Positions 40,098 through 47,582 of a DNA stretch of 64,000 nt are shown here, piece after piece. The DNA lies in contig NZ_CP004078.1 of assembly GCF_000612505.1 (NCBI RefSeq), positions 147,001 through 211,000 of the forward strand, in the 5' to 3' direction. Within the stretch, counting starts at the first letter, position 1; the number at the start of each line of letters is the position of its first letter. The stretch comes from Paenibacillus sabinae T27 (GTDB lineage Bacteria; Bacillota; Bacilli; Paenibacillales; Paenibacillaceae). The translations under genes and the position numbers were made by a program. Under the pieces are notes generated by a model. It did no database searches. It saw nothing but the letters and a program-made list of their open reading frames with translations, and was not told where the DNA came from.

Positions 40098-40343
40098 ATG
40101 TTCAGTGGGGAGATGACAAAGGTCACTTTGGCCGGCGTGGGGACCGAGGCGCAGTTTAGCGATGCGGTCAGGCTGCACCGGGAACTGCTGTATGGTATTG
40201 CCTGCAGCTACTTGCGTAACCGAAGCGACGCGCTGGAGGCGGTTCAGGAAGCAATCTGCCGGACTAGGGCTTTCCTTGCGTTTATGGGAACGCTTTTGAT
40301 ACAATATAAGTCTAGTGCCTACGGTCCTGAACGCATCATGTAG
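40098..40343 (+). pseudogene. Truncated ECF sigma factor remnant
   Basis: The frame has a good start (GAGAGGGGAGG before the ATG) and residues 20-60 resemble region 2 of ECF sigma factors: AVRLHRELLYGIACSYLRNRSDALEAVQEAICRTR, here cited by its place only, with the hallmark spacing of Y-Y-A-D-EA. After ICRTR the similarity stops and the frame runs into the smpB promoter region. Regions 2.4 and 4 are absent, so it cannot work as a sigma factor. The stretch 39823-40396 otherwise holds two stem-loops and the smpB promoter. Confidence 0.55.
40276..40305 (+). promoter_or_regulatory. Probable promoter of smpB
   Basis: TTGCGT (40276-40281) and TACAAT (40300-40305) are spaced 18 nt, within the 3' part of the sigma-factor remnant. 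Confidence 0.5.
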
Positions 40344-40396
40344 CGGCTGGATACGGGGGCGGCTTGTTTTAATATTCGGTTCAAGGAGTGATTGTC

Positions 40397-40876
40397 ATGG
40401 GTAAAAAAGCAGACGGGAAAGTGCTCGCCCAGAACAAAAAGGCTTCCCATGATTATTTTATCGAAGACACCTACGAGGCGGGCATGGTTCTGACGGGAAC
40501 GGAGATCAAATCGCTGCGCAATGGCCGTGCGAATATCGGGGATGCGTTTGCCACGATTCGCGGTGGTGAGATTTTTGTGCATAACATGCATATCAGTCCA
40601 TTCGAGCAGGGCAACCGCTCCAACCCGGACGACCCGACGCGCACGCGCAAGCTGCTGCTGCATAAAGAACAGATCAGCAAGCTGCTCGGGCATTCCAAGC
40701 AGGAAGGGTATACGATTGTGCCGCTCAAGGTCTACGTGCGCAACGGCTACGCCAAGCTGCTGCTGGGCATCGGCAAAGGGAAGAAACAGTACGACAAACG
40801 CGACTCCGCCGCCAAACGTGACGCACAGCGCGATATCCAGCGGGCACTGCGGGAGAAGCAGAAGGTCGCGAGATAA
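40397..40876 (+). CDS. smpB: SsrA-binding protein SmpB
   Basis: SmpB carries tmRNA to stalled ribosomes. The 159 residues contain the oligonucleotide-binding barrel: [39 protein letters not shown], and a basic tail [21 protein letters not shown] chose ATG 40397, which is 8 nt after AAGGAG; a GTG at 40388 is part of that site. It lies between rnr and ssrA, the three parts of the trans-translation pathway. Confidence 0.96.
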   Translation: MGKKADGKVLAQNKKASHDYFIEDTYEAGMVLTGTEIKSLRNGRANIGDAFATIRGGEIFVHNMHISPFEQGNRSNPDDPTRTRKLLLHKEQISKLLGHSKQEGYTIVPLKVYVRNGYAKLLLGIGKGKKQYDKRDSAAKRDAQRDIQRALREKQKVAR

Positions 40877-40983
40877 ACGGCAATTCTGGGATGGAACCTC
40901 GGGCGCTCTCTTTGTTCGGGCAGCGTCGGTGGCAATCTCAACCTAAGTTTCCTGCAAGATCTATGTGAATATGCTGCAAAATG

Positions 40984-40992
40984 TGATATACT
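40984..40992 (+). promoter_or_regulatory. Extended -10 promoter element before ssrA
   Basis: TGATATACT is an extended -10 with no good -35. A precursor leader of about 110 nt follows, with the stem ATTATCTTC...GAAGGATAAT (41018-41052), which would be removed on tmRNA maturation. Confidence 0.45.
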
Positions 40993-41106
40993 CTTTTATG
41001 TAAGACTTAATGCTTCAGATTATCTTCTCGCTTTATGGCGCGAAGGATAATGGATACGGATCGCTCTTGCCGGCGGTTCCCTTGATCCAGGAAGCCCTTT
41101 TAATGA

Positions 41107-41467
41107 GGGGCCGTTTTTGGATTCGACGGGGGTAGTTCGAGCATGGGTAGCGAGTAGTGGGGACGCGTCCGCTTCATCAACGCTAAAGCCAATTAAACGG
41201 CAAACAAAACAACAACTTAGCTTTCGCAGCTTAATAACCTGTGAGCTAGCTCCTACCTTCCATCGCCCATGTGGCGGGCTAGGGGCTCAACTTTAGTGGG
41301 ATACGCCGCTTGGTCTCCGCCTGGGGTCAACGGAAGAAGATAATCAGGCTGACCCGAAGGGAATCCGGTGACAGGGAGTCTCTAGGGTGACATCAAATCT
41401 GTCACTACACTCGTAGAAGCTTATGTGGCGTTATCTTCGGACAGGGGTTCGACTCCCCTCGGCTCCA
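41107..41467 (+). ncRNA. ssrA: Transfer-messenger RNA (tmRNA)
   Basis: The 5' GGGGCCG pairs with 3' CGGCTCC; the T arm GGGG-TTCGACT-CCCC is perfect; GGATTCGACGGGG at the 5' end is diagnostic. The reading frame starts at GGC 41199 and encodes the tag GKQNNNLAFAA (with the alanine from tmRNA itself: A-GKQNNNLAFAA), ending with TAA TAA at 41232-41237. CCA is not encoded. The last 77 nt are the first copy of a direct repeat that is found twice more downstream. A terminator (AAAAGACACC...GGGTGTCTTTTT) follows at 41481. Confidence 0.97.
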
Positions 41468-41468
41468 T
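41391..41468 (+). repeat. Attachment-site repeat, copy 1 (3' end of functional ssrA)
   Basis: This 78-nt segment, from CATCAAATCTG to GGCTCCAT, is identical to copy 2 (43555-43632) and differs by one base from copy 3 (44442-44519). It reaches from the last pseudoknot through the tRNA-like 3' end, a common target of tyrosine recombinases. Confidence 0.85.
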
Positions 41469-41480
41469 ATGGAGTAAAGC

Positions 41481-41507
41481 AAAAGACACCTTTAGGGGTG
41501 TCTTTTT
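41481..41507 (+). terminator. Terminator after ssrA
   Basis: AAAAGACACC and GGGTGTCTTTTT pair around TTTAG. A near copy of this terminator follows repeat copy 3. Confidence 0.8.
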
Positions 41508-41638
41508 CGTATTAACGTTTGTTTAGAACCATACATGGCGGTTTGTCTAAGATGCCGATTGTTGAATCTGGATAGCAAGATGATTCATTATGTAGATTTG
41601 GTTACTTTCGGCAAGCTCTTTATCGAGAAGATAATTAC

Positions 41639-41800
41639 ATGGATAAGCGACGAGTATCTTCAAGCATGGTGGTCTTAAATGGATACCATTTTAGAATGGA
41701 ACGGGAGCTTGTGGTGGAGCTTATAGTAGATATTGCAAAAGGTTTGTATACACTAGAAATAACGGCTCACATTTTGAAAGAGCACTCTGAAGAACGATAA
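41639..41800 (+). CDS. Small hypothetical protein of 53 residues in islet A
   Basis: The frame starts MDKRRVSSSMVVLNGYHFR and continues with a charged helical segment, ending EHSEER. The ribosome site is weak (GAGAAG), but a terminator-like stem lies 60 nt after the stop. I do not recognise it; it could be the remnant of a larger gene. The rest of 41508-42021 shows no other coding signal. Confidence 0.3.
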   Translation: MDKRRVSSSMVVLNGYHFRMERELVVELIVDIAKGLYTLEITAHILKEHSEER

Positions 41801-41860
41801 TTCATGAACCCTGATCATGAGTTTGACGTTGCCTTTGGACAGGGTAATGCTGAAACGCTA

Positions 41861-41897
41861 AGCGCTCACGCTAAACTGCGAGAGTGCTTTTTTCATG
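41861..41897 (+). terminator. Terminator-like stem in islet A
   Basis: AGCGCTCACGC pairs imperfectly with GCGAGAGTGC around TAAACT and is followed by six T. Confidence 0.5.
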
Positions 41898-41955
41898 GGC
41901 CGCATCTGAGGCTGCTCATACAGAAAAAAAGGGGTTCATATGTTCGCAAAAAACG

Positions 41956-41983
41956 TTTGTTTCCTTAAATTTTTGTGTATAAT
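41956..41983 (+). promoter_or_regulatory. Possible promoter of the VOC genes
   Basis: TTTGTT (41956-41961) and TATAAT (41978-41983) are spaced 16 nt, about 40 nt before the frameshifted VOC gene. Confidence 0.4.
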
Positions 41984-42021
41984 AAAGCTGACTGACTAAC
42001 TTGTTCCAAAGGGGATGAAGA

Positions 42022-42463
42022 ATGATGTCAATCCGTTTGAACCCGTATTTTGTTTTTAATGGAAACACGAGAGAAGCCCTTTATTTTTATGAAAAAGCGC
42101 TGCGCGGGAGCATAGTTGGGATCATGACGTTCGGAGATTTAACCGGAAGATCCGGATCATCCGCTGACCGATGAGATGAAAACCCTTGTGATGCATGCAC
42201 ATTTGAAGGTTGGTGATACAGATCTCATGTTCTCCGATACTTTTCCGGGTACGGCGCATCAGGCGGATGGGGATACGGTTCAGATTGCCATCCATCCTAC
42301 TGAAGAGGCAGACGCGCGGGGGATTTTTGCTGCACTGGAAGACGGCGGTCAAGTGGTCATGCCTCTGCAGAAGACGGATTGGAGTCCCTTGTATGGGATT
42401 GTTAAGGACAAGTTCGGCGTTACTTTTCAAGTGAATGTTCCAGGAGAGCAGCCGCAGGGATAA
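42022..42463 (+). pseudogene. Frameshifted VOC-family (PhnB/YjdN-like) gene
   Basis: Two adjacent frames together give one VOC/glyoxalase-fold protein of about 146 residues. The first part (42022 to about 42138) reads MSIRLNPYFVFNGNTREAL and on to GIMTFGDL; the rest, from EDPDHPLTDEMKTL to the stop at 42463, is in the +1 frame. One extra A near 42141 (TTAACCGG where TTACCGG restores the frame) explains the break. Either a real inactivation or a sequence error; all other parts look intact. AAGGGGATGAAG precedes the start. Confidence 0.75.
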
Positions 42464-42538
42464 CATTTATGCAGTTTTCACTCCGCCCACAATACAGCCT
42501 ACTATCCGGATGGACAGGCAGCTGAGGAGGAATGACTT

Positions 42539-43456
42539 GTGACAAACGCGAATCAGACCATCGTGCCGCATATATGGTATGACAAAGAAGCGGTAGAAGC
42601 GGCTAATTTTTACGCCTCTGTTTTCCCCGAATCCAAGGTTACGAGTGTGACGACACTTCATGACACACCGTCAGGCGACTGTGATCAAGTCTCTTTTGAA
42701 ATATGGGGGCAGAAGTTTATGGCCATCAGTGCAGGGCCGTATTTTAAGTTAAATCCGTCCGTGTCTTTCTTCGTTAATTTTGATCCGTCACGCGATAAGG
42801 ACGCAGCACAGAAAATAGATGAGGTCTGGAACAAATTATCTGAGGGTGGCCAAGCTTTGATGCCGCTTGATAAGTATCCATTCAGTGAGCGGTACGGCTG
42901 GATTCAGGATAAATATGGCGTATCCTGGCAGCTGATCCTTACGAATCCGGAAGGTGAGGAGCGGCCGGCTATTGTACCGTCGTTACTGTTTGTCGGTGAA
43001 AAGTGTGGTAAAGCTGAAGAGGCCATGTCGCTCTATTTATCCATATTTGGAAACTCGCGGCAAGGAACGATTGCCCGCTATCCAAAGGGCTCGGACCCTG
43101 ACCAGGAAGGAACCATTATGTTCTCTGACTTCATGCTGGAGAAGCAGTGGTTTACCGTAATGGACAGCGCGCACGATCATAAATTCAATTTCAACGAAGC
43201 CATCTCCTTTATGGTGAAATGCGATTCGCAAGAGGAGATTGATCACTACTGGGAGAAGCTTTCTGCAGTTCCCGAGGCTGAACAATGCGGCTGGTTGACC
43301 GATAAGTTTGGTGTGTCGTGGCAGATTGTTCCGGCCGAGATGGACGAGATGCTGGAGAAGGGAACACCGGAGCAAATTGCGCGTGTGACGAAGGCCTTTC
43401 TGCAGATGAAGAAATTTGACCTTGCAGCATTGCATAAGGCTTATAAGGGCGAGTGA
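42539..43456 (+). CDS. Two-domain VOC-family protein (PhnB/3-demethylubiquinone-methyltransferase-like)
   Basis: The 305-residue cytoplasmic protein has two tandem VOC domains (about 5-130 and 140-270), each starting with [24 protein letters not shown] or [24 protein letters not shown] sequence and containing KYGVSWQLI or KFGVSWQIV near the end. Proteins of this family are often named 3-demethylubiquinone-9 3-methyltransferase, which is a historical mis-annotation; no function is established. The GTG start at 42539 follows GAGGAGG by 8 nt. Confidence 0.85.
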   Translation: MTNANQTIVPHIWYDKEAVEAANFYASVFPESKVTSVTTLHDTPSGDCDQVSFEIWGQKFMAISAGPYFKLNPSVSFFVNFDPSRDKDAAQKIDEVWNKLSEGGQALMPLDKYPFSERYGWIQDKYGVSWQLILTNPEGEERPAIVPSLLFVGEKCGKAEEAMSLYLSIFGNSRQGTIARYPKGSDPDQEGTIMFSDFMLEKQWFTVMDSAHDHKFNFNEAISFMVKCDSQEEIDHYWEKLSAVPEAEQCGWLTDKFGVSWQIVPAEMDEMLEKGTPEQIARVTKAFLQMKKFDLAALHKAYKGE

Positions 43457-43502
43457 GTGTATAACACCTACCTGCTGCCAGAGAAAGCATGGTTATAGTA
43501 AT

Positions 43503-43541
43503 GCAAAAAAGCGATGAGAGAATACCCTCGCCGCTTTTTTG
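43503..43541 (+). terminator. Terminator after the two-domain VOC gene
   Basis: AAAAAGCGATGAG and CTCGCCGCTTTTTT pair with two mismatches and end in a T-run. It stands just before repeat copy 2. Confidence 0.65.
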
Positions 43542-43554
43542 GTGTGCTTTCCAG

Positions 43555-43632
43555 CATCAAATCTGTCACTACACTCGTAGAAGCTTATGTGGCGTTATCT
43601 TCGGACAGGGGTTCGACTCCCCTCGGCTCCAT
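43555..43632 (+). repeat. Attachment-site repeat, copy 2
   Basis: A 78-nt perfect copy of the ssrA 3' end (41391-41468). It has no tmRNA 5' part and is followed by a different terminator (43644-43674), so it is a displaced att half, not a gene. Confidence 0.85.
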
Positions 43633-43643
43633 TGCCAGTATCA

Positions 43644-43674
43644 GAAAAAGCGACCTTACCCGGTCGCTTTTTCA
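43644..43674. terminator. Bidirectional terminator after repeat copy 2
   Basis: AAAAAGCGACC and GGTCGCTTTTT pair around TTACCC. It can also end the toxin transcript from the minus strand. Confidence 0.75.
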
Positions 43675-43686
43675 TTCCCTTGTAAT

Positions 43687-44085
43687 TTAAATAACTACGC
43701 AATACTTCTTAATAATCTCGGCCAGTTCATCAAAGGCGTATTTGTGGTTGACCATGTCGACCGTGAAATCTTCGGCCTGCTTAGTATTCATTTTAAACTG
43801 CAAACCGTTGTAACGCAGAAAAATAACTAAAGCGGTGAAGGCTGTACGTTTGTTAGCATTGTGGAAGGGATGATTTTGTCCTAATGACTCAAATAGGGCA
43901 GCTGATTTTTCGAAAATAGTAGGGTAAGCATCCTCGCCAAAAGCAGAAGATTTAGGGCGATGGATAGCGGACTCCAGCAGAGCCGTTTCCTTGACGCCCG
44001 TTTGTTCACCTGGACTGTAACGTTGAATCATGGCTATGTTAATGGCTATAGCTTCTTCTGCAGATAAATATCGTATTTTACTCAT
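43687..44085 (-). CDS. doc: Doc-type toxin (death-on-curing, Fic fold)
   Basis: The 132-residue protein has the Doc signature HPFHNANKRTA near residue 72, equivalent to the Fic motif HxFx(D/N)xNKR but without the second glycine-rich part, as in Doc. Doc phosphorylates elongation factor EF-Tu and stops translation. The start overlaps the antitoxin stop by 4 nt (ATGA), so the two are translationally coupled. The active-site His, Phe, Asn, Lys and Arg are all present, so it is likely active. Confidence 0.9.
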   Translation of the reverse strand: MSKIRYLSAEEAIAINIAMIQRYSPGEQTGVKETALLESAIHRPKSSAFGEDAYPTIFEKSAALFESLGQNHPFHNANKRTAFTALVIFLRYNGLQFKMNTKQAEDFTVDMVNHKYAFDELAEIIKKYCVVI

Positions 44086-44345
44086 CGATCTTTAAGACCC
44101 CGTAAGGTAAGGTCATATTCTTCAATAACATTGCTGAGCGTATCCATAAAATCATCGCTAATGCCATTAGGCAGGGATACTTTTGTCGATTTCCTGATAA
44201 TAATTTCCCCCGTTGTTTGATTTACATCAATCTGAACGGTATCTCCTTGTCCTAAACCTACTTGCTTCAACGCATCGGTCATGGTTATGCCTAAACTGTT
44301 GCCAAACTTCGTTACTTTCCGCTCCATGTCCACCATCCTGTTCAT
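44082..44345 (-). CDS. AbrB/MazE-type antitoxin
   Basis: The 87-residue protein begins with an AbrB-like swapped-hairpin DNA-binding domain (VTKFGNSLGITMTDALKQVGL, residues about 11-31, cited by position) and ends with an acidic region able to wrap the toxin. It would neutralise Doc and repress its own promoter. The ATG at 44345 follows AAGGAG; two later ATGs at 44336 and 44327 are possible. A perfect palindrome TGTTATAACA lies at 44375-44384, next to the -10 element. Confidence 0.88.
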   Translation of the reverse strand: MNRMVDMERKVTKFGNSLGITMTDALKQVGLGQGDTVQIDVNQTTGEIIIRKSTKVSLPNGISDDFMDTLSNVIEEYDLTLRGLKDR

Positions 44346-44374
44346 TTCAGGCGCTCCTTATCATCATATTCAAC

Positions 44375-44412
44375 TGTTATAACAATTATACACCCAAACG
44401 GACGAAGTTCAA
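44375..44412 (-). promoter_or_regulatory. Promoter and operator of the toxin-antitoxin operon
   Basis: On the minus strand TTGAAC (44412-44407) and TATAAT (44390-44385) are spaced 16 nt. The palindrome TGTTATAACA (44375-44384) directly follows the -10 element and is a candidate antitoxin operator. Confidence 0.55.
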
Positions 44413-44441
44413 TTCTGCATTACAGGGTGATACTCGGGTGA

Positions 44442-44519
44442 CATCAAATCTGTCACTGCACTCGTAGAAGCTTATGTGGCGTTATCTTCGGACAGGGGTT
44501 CGACTCCCCTCGGCTCCAT
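44442..44519 (+). repeat. Attachment-site repeat, copy 3 (probable original ssrA 3' end)
   Basis: A 78-nt copy of the ssrA 3' end with a single A-to-G change (CACTGCAC for CACTACAC). Similarity with copy 1 extends beyond the repeat: GGGTGA upstream and ATGGAG plus a nearly identical terminator downstream (44529-44557). That suggests this copy carries the displaced native end. Confidence 0.85.
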
Positions 44520-44528
44520 ATGGAGAAG

Positions 44529-44557
44529 AAAAGACACCTTGAGGGGTGTCTTTTTTG
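44529..44557 (+). terminator. Terminator after repeat copy 3
   Basis: AAAAGACACC and GGGTGTCTTTTTT pair around TTGAG. It differs from the terminator after ssrA only in loop and spacer bases. Confidence 0.75.
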
Positions 44558-44669
44558 ATAGGTACGGGTTTGAATCGTAGAGATGAAGAAACCAAGACTT
44601 CATCCGCCATTTCCACAGACTGTGAAAGATATGGGTTTCGGGATGGTATCCCGCGCCATAGGGAAAGTG

Positions 44670-45065
44670 CTATTTTGCATGCTCATCTGGCTGATGAATA
44701 CCAAAAAGGTTCCCTTCGGTATCCATGTAATATCCTTGCCATGCCATTCCGGGCAGAGCATATTTAGGCATTGCCACCTGGCCTCCGAGTTGGAGGATTT
44801 TGGCTTCAGTCACATTATAATCTCCTACTCCCATGGTACATGCATATCCATTCACAGCCTGACCGGGTTGTGGGGAAGCACCTTGACGCTGCATCAAAGC
44901 CCCGTTGATTCCGGGTTCATTTGCATCGCCTGTCACAGCTCCCCAATAAGGCATTCCGGCATAGTCACTCCAGTCCTCAAAGGTCCATCCAAATACCTCG
45001 CCATAAAACTTCTTAGCACGCTCCATGTCATCTACATGAATTTCGAAATGAATGAGTCTGCCCAT
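44670..45065 (-). CDS. VOC-family protein (glyoxalase/bleomycin-resistance fold)
   Basis: The 131-residue protein starts MGRLIHFEIHVDDMERAKKF, typical of VOC proteins, and ends with YYMDTEGNLFGIHQPD, the second half-site with a Glu metal ligand. His7 and Glu at the end could form the metal site. Substrate unknown. TAGGAGG precedes the ATG at 45065. It stands just outside islet B. Confidence 0.88.
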   Translation of the reverse strand: MGRLIHFEIHVDDMERAKKFYGEVFGWTFEDWSDYAGMPYWGAVTGDANEPGINGALMQRQGASPQPGQAVNGYACTMGVGDYNVTEAKILQLGGQVAMPKYALPGMAWQGYYMDTEGNLFGIHQPDEHAK

Positions 45066-45292
45066 GATTTCCTCCTATATTTTGACTTTCTGCCTTCCTC
45101 TATTATACTTTCCTTTTTTGTGAAATATATAAAATTTAATTCGAAATTTATCGTGGTCTGTGCGAGACTGTGTAATATGTCATGAGCATCTCCTCATGTA
45201 AAATATGAATTAACAAGAAGAATAAAAAGATTAGCAGAATCGAGATTGATGCAGTCATAATTTTAAACGACCATTGTGGAGGTGTTGTTATC

Positions 45293-45856
45293 ATGAGTAG
45301 AAGCTTTCTCGTTTTGTATGGAGTCGGCGGCAGTGGACCCGATCATTGGCAAAGATGGTTACAGCAAGAGCTGGTGAAGCAAGGTGAAAAAGTCTATTTT
45401 CCTGACTTTCCAGACAAAGATCAACCAGACAAGGATGTTTGGCTCGACTATTTATCTTCTGTTTTTGAAGAAATTTCGCAAGATGAAGAAGTAATCGTTG
45501 TGGCACACAGCTTAGCGTGCATCATGTGGTTTCACTATGCGGCTTCACATCCGAAACGAAAAATTCAGAGAGCCATTCTAGTGGCGCCGCCTTCGCCATT
45601 TTTGGAATATGAGCCTGTGATGACGTTTTTTCCTGTGCCGGAAAACTTGGTTGATATTGCAACAGTTGCGGAAAAGACGCTGTTTGTTTTATCCTCAACG
45701 GACCCTTATTGTTCGGTAGAAGATGCTTCTCAATATTTAGATTTAGGGATTCCTTGCGTTATGTTGCCTAAAATGGGACACATCAACGTTGAAGCGGGCT
45801 ACGGTCCATGGCCGTGGATTCTCGATGTATGCTTGAACCAGCAGGTTACACTATGA
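45293..45856 (+). CDS. Alpha/beta hydrolase of the RBBP9/YdeN family
   Basis: The 187-residue serine hydrolase shows the oxyanion start LVLYGVGGSGPDHWQRWL, the nucleophile elbow VAHSLACI (the usual GHSxG has Ala and Ala here), Asp in SSTDPYCSVEDA and His in KMGHINVEAGYG. The substrate is unknown. The ATG at 45293 follows GGAGGTG. A hairpin terminator follows 115 nt after the stop. Confidence 0.88.
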   Translation: MSRSFLVLYGVGGSGPDHWQRWLQQELVKQGEKVYFPDFPDKDQPDKDVWLDYLSSVFEEISQDEEVIVVAHSLACIMWFHYAASHPKRKIQRAILVAPPSPFLEYEPVMTFFPVPENLVDIATVAEKTLFVLSSTDPYCSVEDASQYLDLGIPCVMLPKMGHINVEAGYGPWPWILDVCLNQQVTL

Positions 45857-45972
45857 AAGACAGGGAACAAGGTGCTTAATGATCAGTGATTAGGATCAAG
45901 AGGTTACAGCCGGACAGCCTTGGTTTGACCCTGCGAATTGTGGATTTGGTACACCACGATTCGGCCCCATAC

Positions 45973-46000
45973 AAAAACCCGCTCCGGGAGCGGGCTTTTT
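45973..46000 (+). terminator. Terminator after the YdeN-like gene
   Basis: AAACCCGCTC and GAGCGGGCTTTTT pair around CGG. The region from 45857 to 45972 shows nothing else recognisable. Confidence 0.8.
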
Positions 46001-46065
46001 ACATGTAAGGACTTAAAATATAACCGCATTGTCGCCCTCAGATTGTCAAAGTCCAAACGTACCTA

Positions 46066-46863
46066 TCATGAATTTCTCCCCTTAACCTGCTTTAACGCCG
46101 CTACAATAAGAAAGCTAACAATCACTAATAAGAGCCATGAACTCACCTTTCCCAGATGAACGAGACTCCATGCCTCGGTTTGGTTTGGATATTGCCAAGC
46201 TCCAAAGAACGTTGCGATATTTTCAGCGAGCCATATAAAAAATCCGATAAGCACAAAAGAAAGCGCGAGCGGCATACGGTAACGGGTTCCACCAACCTCA
46301 TATGTGACCCAAGACTTCCAAAAGACGATCACTACAAGTCCAGATAACCACCAACGAGCGTCAATCCAATAATGGTGGGTAAAAAAGTTCAAATAAATCG
46401 CAGCAGCAAGAGGTACGACTACCAAAAAAGGCGGCCACTTCACCAGCTCAACCTTAAACCGCCTCCACGCCTGGCAAAGATAACTCGCTACGCTTGCGTA
46501 CATGAATCCGCTATACAAAGGGACTCCCCCGATTTTGAAATAGCCTTCCTCCGGATAAGACCAGGAGCCCATATGTACCTTGAAAAGTTCAAGAGCGAGC
46601 CCGATCAGGTGAAACAAGGTGATCACCTTTAGTTCATCCCGTGTTTCAAGCCCGGAACGCACCATCCACCACTGCATCAGAAGGCAGATGATGAGCATCC
46701 AGTCATACCGAGGCAGGAAGGGGAGCGGCAGGTTTTGTGTCAAAGCCAAAGAGGAAAAAATAACGACAGGAAACAAACAGGACAGGGCCTGCTCTGAGCC
46801 AAAACGAACGAGCTGCATTAGTGCTCTCATGATCGGTGCCTTCGGCTTACCGGGCGTCTTCAT
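46066..46863 (-). CDS. DUF817 integral membrane protein
   Basis: A 265-residue protein with about seven or eight hydrophobic segments. The family pattern ETRDELKVITLFHLIGLALE, then FKVHMGSWSYPEE and SGFMYASVASY, then WLAENIATFFGAWQYP is that of DUF817. The function is not known. Its start (ATG 46863) overlaps the end of the XRE gene by 17 nt, so it is the third gene of a DUF2975-XRE-DUF817 cluster. Confidence 0.85.
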   Translation of the reverse strand: MKTPGKPKAPIMRALMQLVRFGSEQALSCLFPVVIFSSLALTQNLPLPFLPRYDWMLIICLLMQWWMVRSGLETRDELKVITLFHLIGLALELFKVHMGSWSYPEEGYFKIGGVPLYSGFMYASVASYLCQAWRRFKVELVKWPPFLVVVPLAAAIYLNFFTHHYWIDARWWLSGLVVIVFWKSWVTYEVGGTRYRMPLALSFVLIGFFIWLAENIATFFGAWQYPNQTEAWSLVHLGKVSSWLLLVIVSFLIVAALKQVKGRNS

Positions 46864-47065
46864 CGCTTCGGTATTCCAAAAGATCCCTAGGTTGGCACTC
46901 CAAAGCCTCGCAAATCGCCTCTAAAGTGGATAATCGGATCGCTTTTGCTTTTCCATTTTTCAAAATCGAAAGATTAGCCATCGTGATTCCAACCCTCTCC
47001 GAAAGTTCGGTAACGCTCATTTTCCTTTTAGCCAGCATCACGTCAATATTGATGATAATCGCCAT
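46847..47065 (-). CDS. Small XRE-family regulator (YozG-like)
   Basis: This 72-residue protein is a single helix-turn-helix: AIIINIDVMLAKRKMSVTEL, then SERVGITMANLSILKNGKAK and ALECQPRDLLEYR. Such proteins pair with DUF2975 membrane proteins (Bacillus YoaS/YozG). I chose ATG 47065, which is 5 nt after GAGGTGA; the GTG at 47074 is part of that site. Confidence 0.88.
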   Translation of the reverse strand: MAIIINIDVMLAKRKMSVTELSERVGITMANLSILKNGKAKAIRLSTLEAICEALECQPRDLLEYRSDEDAR

Positions 47066-47075
47066 TGTTTTCACC

Positions 47076-47549
47076 TCAGACCGTTAAATCATTTTCTGAT
47101 TTTATATCGATGGCATTTTTTAATAGCTTTTGAAGAACGGCAGCGAAGACCGCAACTACAATGGAGGCAAAAACAATGACCATTCCGAGTACGATGAGAC
47201 CCGGGGCGTCGTCTTCCTCTGCTATGAGATATACAAGTGGCAGGCCTGCCGCATACAGGATGCTGATTGTGATTGCACAGTATTTGATATTCTTTAAAGC
47301 TTTTACGGATAATTCCGAGAAAGCCTTGTTCTTGTCAATGTAGCTTAAAAGTCTTAAAGCCTGAGCCAAAGCAATAAAAAATGGTATCGCCGATGCATAC
47401 ATAACGCTTAAAAGGGGATATACCCAATAAGCTGGATAATGTTCTACTGCTTCATTAGCGATGGAAGGCAACCCCAATATACACAAAGCAAGAATGGGCA
47501 ATCCAATAAGAAACACAGCTGCCTTTAAAAAGAGTGTTTCCCGTTTCAT
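47076..47549 (-). CDS. DUF2975 membrane protein (YoaS-like)
   Basis: The 157-residue protein has four predicted transmembrane helices (about 6-26, 41-63, 91-111, 121-144) with the DUF2975 element DKNKAFSELSVKALKNIKYC between the second and third. It may sense the membrane or act as an immunity-type partner of the XRE regulator; neither is established. I chose ATG 47549 after GCGAGGTG; a GTG at 47558 lies in that site. Confidence 0.85.
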   Translation of the reverse strand: MKRETLFLKAAVFLIGLPILALCILGLPSIANEAVEHYPAYWVYPLLSVMYASAIPFFIALAQALRLLSYIDKNKAFSELSVKALKNIKYCAITISILYAAGLPLVYLIAEEDDAPGLIVLGMVIVFASIVVAVFAAVLQKLLKNAIDIKSENDLTV

Positions 47550-47582
47550 AAAAAGCACCTCGCTTGTTTATTGTCAAATAGG

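Larger units (their letters stand above)
41469..43632 (+). mobile_element. Islet A inserted at the 3' end of ssrA
   Basis: About 2.16 kb between repeat copies 1 and 2. It holds a small ORF, a frameshifted VOC gene and a two-domain VOC gene. No integrase gene is visible, so it is either a non-autonomous element, a remnant, or mobilised in trans. Boundaries rest on the direct repeats. Confidence 0.65.
43633..44519 (-). mobile_element. Islet B: att-flanked toxin-antitoxin module
   Basis: About 0.89 kb between repeat copies 2 and 3. It contains only the AbrB-type antitoxin and Doc-type toxin on the minus strand and is visibly more AT-rich than the flanking core genes. No recombinase is present. 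Confidence 0.65.

Noticed and set aside
43555..43632. A second tmRNA or tRNA gene
   Set aside because: Only the 3' part is present, with no 5' acceptor strand, tag frame or promoter; the same holds for 44442-44519.
45857..45972. tRNA-like sequence after the YdeN-like gene
   Set aside because: Short complementary segments do not form a cloverleaf and no T arm is visible.
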